Assembly (NCBI RefSeq): GCF_900590755.1
Contig: NZ_UUOC01000024.1
Location: 1 to 64,000, forward strand
Source of the DNA: Pseudomonas viridiflava
Lineage (GTDB): Bacteria > Pseudomonadota > Gammaproteobacteria > Pseudomonadales > Pseudomonadaceae
DNA length: 64,000 bases
Direction of reading: 5' to 3'
Shown one piece after another: positions 48,032-58,474 of this stretch. The notes under the pieces were generated by a model. It was not told where the DNA came from. It saw only the letters and a program-made list of their open reading frames with translations, and ran no database searches. The translations under genes and the position numbers were made by a program. Within the stretch, counting starts at the first letter, position 1. Each line of letters begins with the position of its first letter.

Positions 48032-49345
48032 ATGAAAGTGTTGAAAGGTCAGGACATCCTGGCACTTGGTTTCATGACGTTTGCCCTGTTCGTCGGGGCT
48101 GGCAATATCATTTTCCCGCCCATCGTCGGGTTGCAGGCGGGCCCACATGTGTGGATCGCCGCGCTGGGTTTTCTCGTCACCGCCGTGGGTTTGCCGGTCG
48201 TTACCGTCATCGCGCTGGCGAAGGTCGGCGGGGCGATGGATACGCTCAGCAGCCCGATTGGCAAGGTGGCGGGTGGTATTCTCGCCGCGGTCTGCTACCT
48301 GGCGGTGGGGCCTTTGTTCGCCACGCCGCGCACTGCGACGGTATCGTTCGAAGTCGGTCTGGCGCCTTTGACTGGCGACAGCCCGCTGGCGCTGTTCCTT
48401 TATAGCCTGGTGTACTATCTGGTGGTGTTCTGGGTTTCGCTGTACCCGGGTCGTCTGCTGGATACCGTCGGGCGCTTTCTGGCACCACTGAAGATCATTG
48501 CCCTGGCAGTGCTCGGCATTGCCGCGTTCGCGCTGCCGGCCGGTGACATTGGTGTTGCCGAACCTGCGTATGCTGCGGCGCCGTTCTCTCAGGGGTTTAT
48601 CAATGGTTATCTGACCATGGATACCCTGGGGGCGCTGGTCTTCGGGATCGTGATCGTCAACGCCATTCGCTCTCGGGGTGTTGAGTCGCCGCGTTTGATC
48701 ACCCGCTACGCGATCATTGCTGGCTTGATTGCCGGTGTGGGTCTGGCGCTGGTGTACATCAGCCTGTTCCGCCTCGGCTCCGGCAGCCATGCGGTAGCGG
48801 CAGGGGCGAGCAATGGCGCGGCGGTGCTGCATGCGTATGTGCAACACACCTTTGGCTCGCTGGGCAGTGGTTTCCTGGCTGTACTGATTTCGCTGGCTTG
48901 TCTCGTGACCGCTGTGGGCCTGACCTGTGCCTGTGCCGAGTATTTCGCCAAGGTATTACCCCTGTCTTACAAAACTCTGGTGGTTTTGCTGGCAGCGTTC
49001 TCCTTGCTGGTATCGAACCTGGGGCTGACCAAGCTGATTCTGTTCTCGATCCCGGTTCTGACCGCGATCTACCCGCCATGCATCGTGCTGGTGGCGCTGA
49101 GCTTCTGTAAGGGTTTCTGGTATTCCCAAAGCCGCATTGTTGCGCCAGTGATGCTGGTGGCGTTCATCTTCGGTCTGATCGATGCGCTCAAAGGTGCCGG
49201 TTTCACCGAATACATGCCGCACGCGTTGGCAAACTTGCCACTGAGCGAGCAAGGACTGGCATGGCTGGTGCCTTCGGTTATCGTGCTGTTCGTGGCCGTT
49301 ATCTGTGATCGGGTATTGGGTAAGCGCAGCGAGGCGCTGGCCTGA
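48032..49345 (+). CDS. brnQ: Branched-chain amino acid carrier (LIV-II, cation symporter)
   Basis: Inner-membrane Na+/H+-coupled importer of leucine, isoleucine and valine. It is 437 aa, equal to P. aeruginosa BraB, with about twelve hydrophobic segments. [36 protein letters not shown] and [17 protein letters not shown] are family hallmarks. The ATG at 48032 (MKVLKGQD) fits homologues better than an earlier in-frame start at 48020. The gene is monocistronic with a structured leader. Confidence 0.94.
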   Translation: MKVLKGQDILALGFMTFALFVGAGNIIFPPIVGLQAGPHVWIAALGFLVTAVGLPVVTVIALAKVGGAMDTLSSPIGKVAGGILAAVCYLAVGPLFATPRTATVSFEVGLAPLTGDSPLALFLYSLVYYLVVFWVSLYPGRLLDTVGRFLAPLKIIALAVLGIAAFALPAGDIGVAEPAYAAAPFSQGFINGYLTMDTLGALVFGIVIVNAIRSRGVESPRLITRYAIIAGLIAGVGLALVYISLFRLGSGSHAVAAGASNGAAVLHAYVQHTFGSLGSGFLAVLISLACLVTAVGLTCACAEYFAKVLPLSYKTLVVLLAAFSLLVSNLGLTKLILFSIPVLTAIYPPCIVLVALSFCKGFWYSQSRIVAPVMLVAFIFGLIDALKGAGFTEYMPHALANLPLSEQGLAWLVPSVIVLFVAVICDRVLGKRSEALA

Positions 49346-49433
49346 GAGCAGGGTCGATGTTTGTAAAGCGAATAGATTGCGATAACAAGCGCGATAAACA
49401 TCGACTTATGCGACGTGAATAAAAGCTGCAACT

Positions 49434-49462
49434 AATAAAGCCCGCTTATAGCGGGCTTTATT
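49434..49462. terminator. Bidirectional terminator between brnQ and the small lipoprotein gene
   Basis: AATAAAGCCCGC/GCGGGCTTTATT is a perfect 12-bp stem with loop TTATA and A/T runs on both sides. Confidence 0.92.
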
Positions 49463-49480
49463 GTCTGAATACTTCTCAGC

Positions 49481-49738
49481 TTATTTGGTGGTGGCTGGCT
49501 CTTGAGTCTTGCCAGCGGCTTCCTGTGAGCGCTGCGCTGCGGCTTCCGCGTTTTTCTGAGCGGCTTCCTGGCTTTCTTTGGCAGCGTCATTCACTTTATC
49601 TTGAGCCTTTTGCATGGACTCCTGGGATTGTTGCGCGGCCTTGTTGGCGTCTTGTTGGGTGTTCTCGGATTTCTTGTCGCAAGCGGCAAGACCAAGGGTG
49701 GCGGCAAGCATCAAGGCATAAGCAAAAGTATTACGCAT
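49481..49738 (-). CDS. Small stress-type lipoprotein
   Basis: An 85-aa lipoprotein. The leader ends LAAC (Cys20), and the mature 65 residues are almost all Lys, Gln, Glu, Ala, Asn and Ser in heptad-like order (QQSQESMQKAQDKVNDAAKE and similar), predicting a single long helix as in Lpp-like alanine zippers. AAGGAG precedes the ATG. An AlgU-type promoter lies upstream, so it is probably made under envelope or osmotic stress. Function not known. Confidence 0.82.
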   Translation of the reverse strand: MRNTFAYALMLAATLGLAACDKKSENTQQDANKAAQQSQESMQKAQDKVNDAAKESQEAAQKNAEAAAQRSQEAAGKTQEPATTK

Positions 49739-49771
49739 GGGGTGTTTCTCCTTATTGAATATCTACGAGCC

Positions 49772-49799
49772 TAAGAGCATCGGCGTTTTCATTAAGTTC
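49772..49799 (-). promoter_or_regulatory. AlgU (sigma-22/RpoE-type) promoter of the small lipoprotein
   Basis: On the minus strand a perfect GAACTT (49799-49794), a 17-bp spacer, and TCTTA (49776-49772), against the AlgU consensus GAACTT-N16/17-TCtgA. It lies 33 bp upstream of the ATG. Confidence 0.7.
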
Positions 49800-50128
49800 C
49801 AGCCAATCATGCAGTTGATGGATTTCTTTATTTCTGACTCGCTTGGCAATCAATTCTGGGTGCCATGGTTCAAGTTCATTTTGCAGCGCCTATATGCGGC
49901 GTCTGAAAGCGAGGGAACCCACGGTCTTGAGCATTGCAGGTTTTGCTCGAGGCTTGCGGATTTTGCCCGTGGGCAGGGTGGCGAGTTGTTGCCGCCAACC
50001 TGATTGGCATTATCCCGGTGCTGGCTTATTACGAGAAAATCATTGGCGTCGAGGCGTTGTGGCTCACGGGAGCAGTGCCTCATGTGGCGCCTAAACCAAA
50101 ACCTATCCGGTTTTGCTGCAAGCAAGCC

Positions 50129-50156
50129 CTTGAAATCCCTGACCCAGCCCCCACTT
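50129..50156 (+). promoter_or_regulatory. Sigma-32 heat-shock promoter of htpG
   Basis: CTTGAAA (50129-50135), a 13-bp spacer, and CCCCACTT (50149-50156) match the RpoH consensus CTTGAAA-N13/14-CCCCATnT at nearly every position. Transcription would start near 50163, about 70 nt before the htpG ATG. The rest of the 495-bp gap (49739-50233) holds no convincing gene. Confidence 0.82.
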
Positions 50157-50233
50157 TGATGACAACCCGCCGTCAGGCACAGGCTCAGGCCTGAATCTGA
50201 CAGCCAATACCATCTGATTGGAGTTTGATGACC

Positions 50234-52138
50234 ATGAGTGTGGAAACTCAAAAGGAAACCCTGGGCTTCCAGACCGAGGTAAAGCAGCTGCTGCACCTCA
50301 TGATCCACTCGCTGTATTCCAACAAGGAAATTTTCCTTCGCGAGTTGATCTCTAACGCCTCTGACGCCGTTGATAAACTGCGCTTCGAAGCACTGTCCAA
50401 GCCGGACCTGCTCGAAGGCGGCGCTGAGCTGAAAATCCGCGTGAGCTTCGACAAGGAAGCCAAGACTGTCACGTTGGAAGACAACGGCATCGGCATGAGC
50501 CGTGAAGATGTGATCACCCATCTGGGTACCATCGCCAAGTCTGGCACAGCCGATTTCATGAAAAACCTGTCGGGCGATCAGAAAAAAGATTCGCACCTGA
50601 TCGGTCAGTTCGGCGTGGGCTTCTATTCGGCCTTCATCGTTGCCGACCAGGTTGAAGTATTCAGCCGCCGCGCAGGCGTTCCTGCCAGCGAAGGCGTGCA
50701 CTGGTCTTCCAAAGGCGAAGGCGAGTTTGAAGTTGCCAACGTCGAGAAAACCGAGCGCGGTACGCGTATCGTGCTGCATCTGAAAAGCGGTGAAGATGAG
50801 TTCGCCGACGGCTACCGTCTGCGCAACATCATCAAGAAATACTCCGATCACATTGCTTTGCCGATCGAGCTGCCGAAAGAATCGGCCGCTGCCGAAGGTG
50901 AAGAGGTTCCGGCTGTTGAATGGGAAACCGTCAACCGCGCCAGCGCCCTCTGGACCCGTCCTCGCACTGAAGTTAAGGACGAGGAATATCAGGAGTTCTA
51001 CAAACACGTCGCCCACGATTTCGAAAACCCGCTGAGCTGGAGCCATAACAAGGTCGAAGGCAAGCTGGAATACACCTCGTTGCTGTACGTGCCAGCCCGT
51101 GCGCCGTTCGATCTGTATCAGCGCGAAGCACCGCGCGGCCTGAAGCTGTATGTGCAGCGCGTGTTCGTCATGGATCAGGCTGAGTCGTTCCTGCCGCTCT
51201 ACATGCGCTTCGTCAAGGGTGTGGTCGATTCTAATGACCTGTCCCTGAACGTATCCCGCGAGATTCTGCAGAAAGACCCGATCATCGATTCGATGAAATC
51301 GGCGTTGACCAAGCGTGTTCTGGACATGCTGGAAAAGCTGGCGAAAAACGAGCCTGAGCAATACAAAGGCTTCTGGAAGAACTTCGGTCAGGTCATGAAG
51401 GAAGGCCCGGCAGAAGACTTCGCCAACAAGGAAAAAATCGCCGGCCTGCTGCGCTTTGCTTCGACCCACGAAGACGGCGGTGAGCAGATCGTTTCCCTGG
51501 CCGAGTACCTGGCGCGCGCCAAGGAAGGTCAGGACAAGATCTACTACCTCACCGGTGAAACCTACGCTCAGGTCAAGAACAGCCCGCACCTTGAAGTCTT
51601 CCGCAAGAAAGGCATCGAAGTGCTGCTACTTACTGACCGTATCGATGAGTGGCTGATGAGCTACCTCAGCGATTTCGACGGCAAGGGTTTTGTCGACGTG
51701 GCCCGTGGCGATCTGGATCTGGGCAAGCTTGATTCCGAAGAGGACAAGAAAGCTCAGGAAGAAATCGCCAAGGAAAAAGAAGGTCTTATCGAGCGTTTGA
51801 AAGCTGCGCTGGGTGAGTCGGTGAGCGAAGTGCGGGTTTCCCATCGTCTGACTGATTCGCCAGCGATTCTGGCCATTGGCGAGGCTGACCTGGGCCTGCA
51901 AATGCGTCAGATCCTCGAAGCCAGTGGGCAGAAGGTGCCGGACTCCAAGCCAATCTTCGAATTCAACCCGGCTCACCCGCTGATCGGCAAGCTGGACGCC
52001 GAACAGAGCGAAGAGCGGTTTGGTGACCTGTCGCACATCCTGTTTGATCAGGCTGCGCTGGCCGCGGGCGATAGCCTGAAAGATCCGGCGGCTTATGTGC
52101 GCCGACTGAACAAGCTGTTGGTCGAGCTGTCGGTTTAA
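50234..52138 (+). CDS. htpG: Chaperone HtpG (Hsp90)
   Basis: Cytoplasmic ATP-dependent dimeric chaperone, 634 aa. The N-terminal GHKL ATPase domain has [17 protein letters not shown] (Glu and Asn for ATP/Mg), [13 protein letters not shown] and [11 protein letters not shown]. The middle domain has [12 protein letters not shown] with the catalytic Arg, and the C-terminal dimerisation domain is complete. The frame allows starts at 50225 (TTG) and 50228 (ATG), but [15 protein letters not shown] from 50234 matches homologues. It carries a sigma-32 promoter and a terminator, so it is a monocistronic heat-shock gene. Confidence 0.98.
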   Translation: MSVETQKETLGFQTEVKQLLHLMIHSLYSNKEIFLRELISNASDAVDKLRFEALSKPDLLEGGAELKIRVSFDKEAKTVTLEDNGIGMSREDVITHLGTIAKSGTADFMKNLSGDQKKDSHLIGQFGVGFYSAFIVADQVEVFSRRAGVPASEGVHWSSKGEGEFEVANVEKTERGTRIVLHLKSGEDEFADGYRLRNIIKKYSDHIALPIELPKESAAAEGEEVPAVEWETVNRASALWTRPRTEVKDEEYQEFYKHVAHDFENPLSWSHNKVEGKLEYTSLLYVPARAPFDLYQREAPRGLKLYVQRVFVMDQAESFLPLYMRFVKGVVDSNDLSLNVSREILQKDPIIDSMKSALTKRVLDMLEKLAKNEPEQYKGFWKNFGQVMKEGPAEDFANKEKIAGLLRFASTHEDGGEQIVSLAEYLARAKEGQDKIYYLTGETYAQVKNSPHLEVFRKKGIEVLLLTDRIDEWLMSYLSDFDGKGFVDVARGDLDLGKLDSEEDKKAQEEIAKEKEGLIERLKAALGESVSEVRVSHRLTDSPAILAIGEADLGLQMRQILEASGQKVPDSKPIFEFNPAHPLIGKLDAEQSEERFGDLSHILFDQAALAAGDSLKDPAAYVRRLNKLLVELSV

Positions 52139-52153
52139 TGACTTGAGCTACAC

Positions 52154-52178
52154 AAAACCCGCTTCGGCGGGTTTTCTG
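52154..52178 (+). terminator. Terminator of htpG
   Basis: AAAACCCGC/GCGGGTTTT with a TTCG tetraloop, 16 nt after the stop, followed by CTG. Confidence 0.9.
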
Positions 52179-52222
52179 ATTGTGCACCACCCATTTGTCC
52201 TTCCTAACTTGAGGAGTCAGCA

Positions 52223-52954
52223 ATGAGCAGCAACGTTACTGTGCGTTCAGTGGTTTACCAGATCGACGGCCAGCCGTACGAGAGCCGTCTGGTGTTTGAC
52301 TCCGGCGATGCATCGTCGCGTCCAGGCCTGTTGATGGCACCCAACTGGATGGGTGTCAGTGAAGGCGCCGAGAAAATCGCTCAGGCTGTGGCTGAGCAGG
52401 GTTATGTGGTGTTTCTGGCCGACCTTTATGGTCAGGGCACGCGCCCGCAGAACAATGATGAGGCAGGCGCAGCGATGATGCCGCTCAAGGATGATCGTGC
52501 TCTGCTGCGTAAACGCATGCAGGCGGCGCTGGATCAACTGCTGGCCCAGACCGATGCCCCGGTTGATGCTGATAAAGTCGCCACCTTTGGCTTCTGCTTT
52601 GGCGGTTGCTGTTCACTGGAACTGGCCCGCACTGGCGCGAACCTGAAGGCCGCTGTGTCGTTCCATGGCACCCTGGACACGCCAAACCCCGCCGATGCGA
52701 AAAACATCAAGGGTGCGGTGCTGGTTCTGCACGGCGCTTCCGATCCTCTGGTGCCAAAAGAGCAACTGCCGGCCTTCGAAGCCGAAATGAACGCGGCTGG
52801 CGTGGATTGGCAATTGCTGAGCTACGGCGGGGCAGTGCACTCGTTCACCGACCCGCACGCACAGACGCCGGGCATGATGCAGTACGACGAGAAGACCGCC
52901 AAACGCGCCTTCGTGTCGATGCATAACTTGCTGGATGAAGTGTTCAAGGGCTGA
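52223..52954 (+). CDS. Dienelactone hydrolase family protein
   Basis: A 243-aa alpha/beta hydrolase. The nucleophile is Cys in TFGFCFGGCCSLEL (GxCxG pattern near residue 122), and the Asp and His of the triad fit LHGASDPLVP and GAVHSFTDPHA. There is no signal peptide. GAGG precedes the ATG. No aromatic degradation genes are nearby, so the real substrate may be other than dienelactone. Confidence 0.9.
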   Translation: MSSNVTVRSVVYQIDGQPYESRLVFDSGDASSRPGLLMAPNWMGVSEGAEKIAQAVAEQGYVVFLADLYGQGTRPQNNDEAGAAMMPLKDDRALLRKRMQAALDQLLAQTDAPVDADKVATFGFCFGGCCSLELARTGANLKAAVSFHGTLDTPNPADAKNIKGAVLVLHGASDPLVPKEQLPAFEAEMNAAGVDWQLLSYGGAVHSFTDPHAQTPGMMQYDEKTAKRAFVSMHNLLDEVFKG

Positions 52955-52977
52955 TGGTTCAGGTTTCAGATTGACCG

Positions 52978-53066
52978 GTGGGAGCGGTGCTTGCCCGCGA
53001 TAAGAACAACGCGGTTTCAGCTCCATGCATCGGGGTGCCATCCTCGCGGGCAAGCACCGCTCCCAC
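52978..53066. repeat. REP-like palindrome, type D
   Basis: Arms GTGGGAGCGGTGCTTGCCCG and the complement ending CACCGCTCCCAC pair over 23 bp with a variable centre. It is followed after 18 bp by a type B element. Confidence 0.88.
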
Positions 53067-53084
53067 AGACGACGGCATTTCCAT

Positions 53085-53171
53085 GTGGGACCGGCTTTAG
53101 CCGGGAAGAGGCCAGTAGGCGCAGAGATGAGCCGTCTGGAATGCAGCCTTCCCGGCGAAAGCCGGTCCCAC
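53085..53171. repeat. REP-like palindrome, type B
   Basis: Arms GTGGGACCGGCTTTAGCCGG and the complement ending CCGGTCCCAC with one change (CGAAAG for CTAAAG). It lies in tandem with the type D element between convergent genes. Confidence 0.88.
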
Positions 53172-53203
53172 AGGTCTGCGGCGCGTACAGGTTCTGCGCA
53201 GCC

Positions 53204-54055
53204 CTAGGGCAGCTCAATCCTGCCAATTTCCCCCGGCACTGTCGGCCAGTCCCCGGCCGTCCAGCGGGTTCGGGCCTGTTCGATCAATGCCGGATCGCTG
53301 GCGACGAAGTTCCAGTTCATGCGTCGTGGCCCATCCAGTGGCGCACCGCCGATCAGCACCGCATGGCAATCGCTTTCTGCGCAAAGATTCACTTCCTGAC
53401 CCGGTTCCAGCACCACCAGCGTGCGGGGTTCTATGGGTTGGCCGTCCACTGACGCTTCGCCTTCCAGCACATATAACGCGCGCTCCTGATGCTCCGTCGG
53501 TATCAGCAGCGTGGTGGCCGTCTGCAAGCGCAATTCGGCGTAGATGGTCGGCGACAGAACCGGCACCGGCGATGTCAGGCAGAAGCCGTTGCCCGCAATC
53601 ATCCGGATATGGATACCCAGGCTTTCGCTAACGGGCAGACTTGGTGCCGGGTGGTGGCTGTAATGGCCTTCACCCCGTTCATGGTTCATGGGAGATGCCA
53701 GCCAGACCTGCAGGCCATGCATGCGCGATCCGCTGGCCAATAAGTCTTCTGGCGTGCGTTCGATATGCGCGATGGCTGCGCCCGAGGTCATCCAGCTGAC
53801 TTCGCCAGGGCCCACAACCTGATCGCTGCCCAGACTGTCCCGATGCAGCAGGCGCCCTTCGAACAGATAGGTGAGCGTCGACAGGCCGATGTGCGGGTGC
53901 TGACGAATATCAATGCCTTTGCCCGACACATAGCCGGTTTCCAGCATGTGATCGAAAAAAACGAAGGGACCGACACTGCGGCATTTGGCTGAAGGCAGCG
54001 GGCGCAGGATGGGCTGGCCTTCAACGTCTTCGGCGCGTGGTTTGATGATGATCAT
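53204..54055 (-). CDS. Pirin family protein
   Basis: A 283-aa bicupin protein. The N-terminal cupin has RSVGPFVFFDHM and IRQHPHIGLSTLTYLFEG, whose His residues with a later Glu/His form the metal site. The C-terminal Pirin_C domain contains ERALYVLEGEASVDGQPI. Some bacterial pirins are quercetin 2,3-dioxygenases, others regulators, so the function stays open. Its start is 28 bp after the OsmC gene on the same strand, so the two probably form an operon. Confidence 0.9.
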   Translation of the reverse strand: MIIIKPRAEDVEGQPILRPLPSAKCRSVGPFVFFDHMLETGYVSGKGIDIRQHPHIGLSTLTYLFEGRLLHRDSLGSDQVVGPGEVSWMTSGAAIAHIERTPEDLLASGSRMHGLQVWLASPMNHERGEGHYSHHPAPSLPVSESLGIHIRMIAGNGFCLTSPVPVLSPTIYAELRLQTATTLLIPTEHQERALYVLEGEASVDGQPIEPRTLVVLEPGQEVNLCAESDCHAVLIGGAPLDGPRRMNWNFVASDPALIEQARTRWTAGDWPTVPGEIGRIELP

Positions 54056-54082
54056 GATAGTTGTCCCGCTGTTCTGAATGGC

Positions 54083-54484
54083 TCAGGCCAGTGTCGTTTC
54101 GATACTGATTTCAGCGCTGGTCATCAGCTTGTGGACCGGGCAGCGGTCAGCGATGCGGTGCAGCACAGTGCGCTGCTGGTCGCTGAGGTCGCCTTCAAGG
54201 TTGAGCTGTACGCTGAGACGGTATTTGCCTTGTCTTTCTTCAGTGGCGTCGTGAGAGACGCTGACGGTGATGCCTGTCAGAGGTATGTCGTGTTGTTGGG
54301 CGTACAGCTTGACCGTCAGCGTCTTGCAGGAGGCCAGCGCGGCATCGAAATAATCATGAGGGGAGGGCGCGGAATTCTCGCCGCCCAGTGAGACCGGCAA
54401 ATCGGTGAACAGCTCATGCTCGGCATTGATGCTGACTTTGTGCCGAAAGCCTTGGGGTGCCAGGGTGCTGACGATGACGGACAT
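54083..54484 (-). CDS. OsmC family protein (peroxiredoxin-like)
   Basis: A 133-aa protein with the two redox cysteines of the OsmC/Ohr superfamily at Cys53 (ALASCKTLTVKLYA) and Cys115 (DRCPVHKLM). PSPHDYFDAAL is the region before the first. The superfamily reduces organic or fatty-acid hydroperoxides. It probably shares a transcript with the downstream pirin gene. A terminator separates it from the upstream fabB. Confidence 0.9.
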   Translation of the reverse strand: MSVIVSTLAPQGFRHKVSINAEHELFTDLPVSLGGENSAPSPHDYFDAALASCKTLTVKLYAQQHDIPLTGITVSVSHDATEERQGKYRLSVQLNLEGDLSDQQRTVLHRIADRCPVHKLMTSAEISIETTLA

Positions 54485-54525
54485 AAAGGCCTCGGGTGCC
54501 AGATTGAAAGTTACAGCCTAGCCAC

Positions 54526-54554
54526 AAAAAAGGCGCCTCGAAAGGCGCCTTTTT
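54526..54554 (-). terminator. Terminator of fabAB
   Basis: AAAAAGGCGCC/GGCGCCTTTTT is a perfect stem with a six-base loop. Read on the minus strand it lies 26 bp beyond the fabB stop and ends in T. Confidence 0.9.
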
Positions 54555-54579
54555 CAATACCCACTATCAGCCGGGCAGA

Positions 54580-55800
54580 TTACTTGCCCTGCCAGCGTTT
54601 CATCACCAGCGTAGCGTTGGTGCCACCGAAGCCGAAGCTGTTGCTCATGACCTGGTCGATTTTTGCATTTTCCTGGGTCTTGAGCAGGATCGGCATGTCA
54701 GCGACAACCGGATCCAGTTCGTCGATGTTGGCCGAACCAGCGATGAAGTTGCCTTCCATCATCAGCATGCAGTAGATCGCTTCGTGAACGCCTGCGGCGC
54801 CCAGCGAGTGACCCGACAGGCTCTTGGTGGAGCTGATGGCCGGAGCCTTGCCAGCGAAGACTTCACGAACACCTTCCATCTCTTTGGCGTCGCCGACCGG
54901 AGTCGAGGTGCCGTGAGTGTTGAGGTAGTCGATCGGGCCTTCAACGGTGGACAGGGCCATCTGCATGCAGCGGATGGCGCCTTCGCCGCTTGGGGCAACC
55001 ATGTCGTAGCCATCGGACGTTGCGCCGTAACCCACGATTTCAGCGTAGATTTTCGCGCCGCGGGCCAGAGCGTGTTCCAGCTCTTCAACCACGACCATGC
55101 CGCCGCCACCAGCGATCACGAAACCATCGCGGTCTGCGTCGTAGGCACGGGAAGCCTGTTCCGGGGTTTCGTTGCGCTTGCTGGACAGTGCGCCCATGGC
55201 GTCGAACAGGAACGACTGGCTCCAGTGCTCTTCTTCACCGCCACCGGCGAAAACGATGTCCTGCTTGCCCATCTGGATCTGTTCCATGGCGGTACCGATG
55301 CAGTGAGCACTGGTAGCGCAGGCAGAAGCGATGGAGTAGTTCAGGCCCTTGATCTTGAATGGAGTGGCCAGACAGGCAGAAACCGTGCTGCTCATGGTCC
55401 GCGTAACGCGGTACGGGCCAACGCGCTTGACGCCTTTTTCGCGCAGGATGTCCAGCGCTTCCATCTGGTTCAGGGTCGACGCGCCGCCGCTGCCAGCGAT
55501 CAGGCCGGTACGCGGGTTGGAGACTTGCTCCTCGGTCAGACCCGAATCAGTGATGGCGTCTTTCATGGCCAGATAGGCATAAGCTGCCGCGTGGCCAACG
55601 AAGCGATAGATCTTGCGATCGATCAGTTCTTCGAGGTTGAGGTCAATGGAGCCGGAAACCTGGCTACGCAGACCCATTTCGGCATATTCCGGGTTGAATC
55701 GGATGCCAGGGCGGCTTGCACGCAGGTTGGCGGAGACGGTCTCTTTGTCATTGCCCAGGCACGAAACGATGCCCAGACCAGTGATAACGACGCGGCGCAT
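54580..55800 (-). CDS. fabB: Beta-ketoacyl-ACP synthase I
   Basis: Condensing enzyme needed to elongate unsaturated fatty acids. It is 406 aa. The active Cys161 lies in [14 protein letters not shown], the two His in [12 protein letters not shown] and [14 protein letters not shown], and the C-terminal [11 protein letters not shown] closes the fold. It starts 11 bp after fabA on the same strand, giving the classic fabAB operon of the anaerobic unsaturated fatty acid route. Confidence 0.98.
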   Translation of the reverse strand: MRRVVITGLGIVSCLGNDKETVSANLRASRPGIRFNPEYAEMGLRSQVSGSIDLNLEELIDRKIYRFVGHAAAYAYLAMKDAITDSGLTEEQVSNPRTGLIAGSGGASTLNQMEALDILREKGVKRVGPYRVTRTMSSTVSACLATPFKIKGLNYSIASACATSAHCIGTAMEQIQMGKQDIVFAGGGEEEHWSQSFLFDAMGALSSKRNETPEQASRAYDADRDGFVIAGGGGMVVVEELEHALARGAKIYAEIVGYGATSDGYDMVAPSGEGAIRCMQMALSTVEGPIDYLNTHGTSTPVGDAKEMEGVREVFAGKAPAISSTKSLSGHSLGAAGVHEAIYCMLMMEGNFIAGSANIDELDPVVADMPILLKTQENAKIDQVMSNSFGFGGTNATLVMKRWQGK

Positions 55801-55811
55801 GCGGATAACCC

Positions 55812-56327
55812 TTAGAAGTTGTCAGTGGAGGTGAAAACGCCGACCCGAAGGCCTTCGGCGGTGTAGATCTCGCGACCGTCGACAGTCACCGAACCATCGG
55901 CAATGGCCAGGTTCAGTTTGCCTTTGAGGACGCGTTTGATCTGAATGTTATAGGTGACTTTCTTTGCAGTCGGAAGAACCTGACCGAAGAACTTCACTTC
56001 GCCCGAACCCAATGCGCGGCCGCGACCTGGCAGGCCTTGCCAGCCCAGGAAGAAACCCACCAGCTGCCACATGGCATCAAGGCCCAGGCAGCCCGGCATG
56101 ACCGGATCGCCTTCGAAGTGGCAGGCAAAGAACCACAGGTCTGGATTGATATCCAGCTCAGCGACCAATTCACCCTTGCCGTACTTGCCACCCTCTTCGC
56201 TGATATGGGTGATGCGATCAACCATCAGCATGTTAGGGGCGGGCAGTTGCGCGTTACCTGGGCCGAACAGCTCGCCGCGACTGCAGCGCAGCAGATCTTC
56301 CCGGGTAAAGGCGTTTTGTTTGGTCAT
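55812..56327 (-). CDS. fabA: 3-hydroxydecanoyl-ACP dehydratase/isomerase
   Basis: Bifunctional enzyme introducing the cis double bond at C10. It is 171 aa. Catalytic His70 and Asp84 are visible in [23 protein letters not shown]. The start [22 protein letters not shown] is typical. GAGGAG stands six bases before the ATG. A TetR-type palindrome lies about 150 bp upstream. Confidence 0.98.
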   Translation of the reverse strand: MTKQNAFTREDLLRCSRGELFGPGNAQLPAPNMLMVDRITHISEEGGKYGKGELVAELDINPDLWFFACHFEGDPVMPGCLGLDAMWQLVGFFLGWQGLPGRGRALGSGEVKFFGQVLPTAKKVTYNIQIKRVLKGKLNLAIADGSVTVDGREIYTAEGLRVGVFTSTDNF

Positions 56328-56475
56328 GCGAGCTCCTCAATAATCTTGTGCGGCAGGTAGGGGCGTTGCTTGCCCCAGAAGCCAGTCCTGGCCGGCTGAC
56401 TCGCCAGTGTTCTGACCGGCAGCCTACCCATAGACTATTGCGTTGTGGTGAAAGTCACAGCACAAGGGAAATGAA

Positions 56476-56491
56476 AGTACACTTGTGCACT
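56476..56491. promoter_or_regulatory. Candidate operator upstream of fabA
   Basis: AGTACACTTGTGCACT is a 16-bp near-palindrome: the 7-bp arms AGTACAC and GTGCACT differ from symmetry at one pair. Position and form resemble the operators of TetR-family fatty acid regulators (FabR in E. coli, DesT in P. aeruginosa), but the spacing is not identical to those I know. Confidence 0.45.
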
Positions 56492-56548
56492 GAAATTTGC
56501 CACCCAGCCGAGGCCAGTGGACGATTTAGCGAACAAGACTGCCGTAAT

Positions 56549-58474
56549 TTAGCATTTATCGCCAGTCGCAGATGTCCGAAAGGGTAGCCAGCGCTGTAAA
56601 ACCTGCTGTAAATCAGCACGTTTGAAGGGTTTGGCGAGGTAATCGGTCATGCCCGCCTGTAAACAGGCGTCTCTATCACCCTGTAAAGCATTGGCGGTCA
56701 AGGCGATGATCGGCACCTGATCCAGTCCCGGCAACTTGCGAATCAGGCGCGTCGCTTCGTAACCGTCCATCAGCGGAAGTCGGCAATCCATGAAAATCGC
56801 CGAGTAACTGGCACTCCCGGCCATGCTGACGGCTTGCGCGCCGTCCGTTGCCACGCTGACCTGAAACCCTAGACTCTGCAAAAGCGCGCGAATCACCGTG
56901 CAGTTCACTTCGTTGTCTTCGACCAGCAGCACGGTACGATCCTCGCCATGCGCACGGCCGGGCAGTGAATCCTGGGGTTGTTCCGCCGCAGCCTCCGGTA
57001 CGACAGCCAAGGGGATTTCCAGCGTGAACACCGAGCCCAGGCCCTCATTACTCTGGGCTTGCAGGGTGCCGCCCATGCGCTCTGCCAGGGTCCGGGCAAT
57101 TGGCAGCCCGAGACCTGTGCCGCCGTAGCGCCGGGAAATCGAACTGTCAGCTTGTTGAAAGGCGTCGAACATCGATTCCAGAAGGTCAGCGGAGATCCCG
57201 ATGCCGCTGTCGCGCACGCGACAGGTAAACAGAATCTGGTCTGCCTGCCGTGCGGTCCAGCCTGCTTCGATGCTGACGGTGCCGGTCTCGGTGAACTTCA
57301 GCGCATTGCCGATCAGATTGACCAGGATTTGCCGGGTTCGCGTCGGATCGCCCTGCACCCTGAATGTTTCCAGCCCCGGCTGAATCCGCAACTGCAGCGC
57401 AAGATTGCGTTGCTGAGCGTCGTGATTGAAGGCCTGAGTCGAGGTCGTGATCAGTTCCGCCAGATTGAACGGGATGCTTTCCATCTCCAGCGCATGACGT
57501 TCGAAGCGGGAAAAATCGAGGATGTCATTGATTACCCGCAACAGGTGTTCGGTGGATTCGGTGGCCAATGCTGAGTATTCGGTCTGTTCTTCGGTCATGG
57601 CCGTGGTTTCCAGCAGCTGCAGCATGCCCAATACGCCGTTCATCGGGGTGCGCAACTCATGGCTCATCATGGCCAGGAAGTCGGATTTCGCCCGGTTGGC
57701 GCGCTCGGCTTCCTCCCGGGCTTTGATCAACTCGTCGATGGAGCGCTGCTGTTCGCGGCTGGCGGTTTCCAGGTTCGAGGCCAGATTGTTGATGTGCCGC
57801 GCCAGATCACCCAGTTCGGCATCGTCCGGCACAGGGAGCGGCGTCTGGTAATCACCAGACTGGATGGCCTTCACTGCATCACCCATGGCGCTGATGGGGC
57901 GCGAAAGGCTCGATGCCAGACGTCGGGCCAGAATAAACGTGAACAACAGGGCAAACAGGGCCAGGACACCTGCCTTGAGAAGGATTTCCTGTTGCCGTTC
58001 GCTGAAGGCGTCATTGGACATGCCCACCAGCACCCGGCCCAGATAGTCCTCCGCAGTACTGACCGTTTCGTCCGGGCCAAGAAATCCCTTGCCCAGTTTG
58101 ACCCGCTGCGAGCGGATCGGCGCCTGGAAGATTTCTACCTGTTTAGGATGCGACCCGATTTCCCCGGGCTGTTCCACGTAGACCAATACTTTGTTGAGGC
58201 TGTCCTGAACTTCGATGAAGCGCACATGCGGCGTCGACAATGTGGCGCGCATCAGCCCTTTGAGGGCCTCATCGTTGCCGACAATGACCCCGTATTCCGA
58301 GGCTGGTGCGAGTTGGTTGGCGATGAGCTGGCCGGTGTGGTTGAGCTCTTGTCGCAGGTCCTGAATGCGCACGAAGGTGAAAAAGCTTATCAGCAGCAGG
58401 GTCAGCAACAGCGCCGGGCCGAGGCTGATCATCTGCGTGCGGGTGTTGATATCCCAGTGGCGGCGGATTTTCAT
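56549..58474 (-). CDS. Hybrid sensor histidine kinase (PA1611-like)
   Basis: A 641-aa inner-membrane kinase. TM1 is about 15-36, the periplasmic sensor 37-163, TM2 about 165-185, HAMP to about 240, then HisKA with His272 ([12 protein letters not shown]), HATPase with N390 (IGNALKF) and GTGLGLPIA, and a receiver domain with Asp563 ([11 protein letters not shown]) and Lys in AKPFKRA. No Hpt domain is present, so phosphate must pass to a separate Hpt protein. The neighbourhood (fabA, gpsA) and architecture match P. aeruginosa PA1611, which interacts with RetS in the Gac/Rsm switch. The start MKIRRHWD at 58474 is chosen over a longer frame. Confidence 0.9.
   Translation of the reverse strand: MKIRRHWDINTRTQMISLGPALLLTLLLISFFTFVRIQDLRQELNHTGQLIANQLAPASEYGVIVGNDEALKGLMRATLSTPHVRFIEVQDSLNKVLVYVEQPGEIGSHPKQVEIFQAPIRSQRVKLGKGFLGPDETVSTAEDYLGRVLVGMSNDAFSERQQEILLKAGVLALFALLFTFILARRLASSLSRPISAMGDAVKAIQSGDYQTPLPVPDDAELGDLARHINNLASNLETASREQQRSIDELIKAREEAERANRAKSDFLAMMSHELRTPMNGVLGMLQLLETTAMTEEQTEYSALATESTEHLLRVINDILDFSRFERHALEMESIPFNLAELITTSTQAFNHDAQQRNLALQLRIQPGLETFRVQGDPTRTRQILVNLIGNALKFTETGTVSIEAGWTARQADQILFTCRVRDSGIGISADLLESMFDAFQQADSSISRRYGGTGLGLPIARTLAERMGGTLQAQSNEGLGSVFTLEIPLAVVPEAAAEQPQDSLPGRAHGEDRTVLLVEDNEVNCTVIRALLQSLGFQVSVATDGAQAVSMAGSASYSAIFMDCRLPLMDGYEATRLIRKLPGLDQVPIIALTANALQGDRDACLQAGMTDYLAKPFKRADLQQVLQRWLPFRTSATGDKC

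Noticed and set aside
49737..50194. Short frames in the gap between the small lipoprotein gene and htpG
   Set aside because: They have no start signals or family likeness, and two of them cross the AlgU or sigma-32 promoter.
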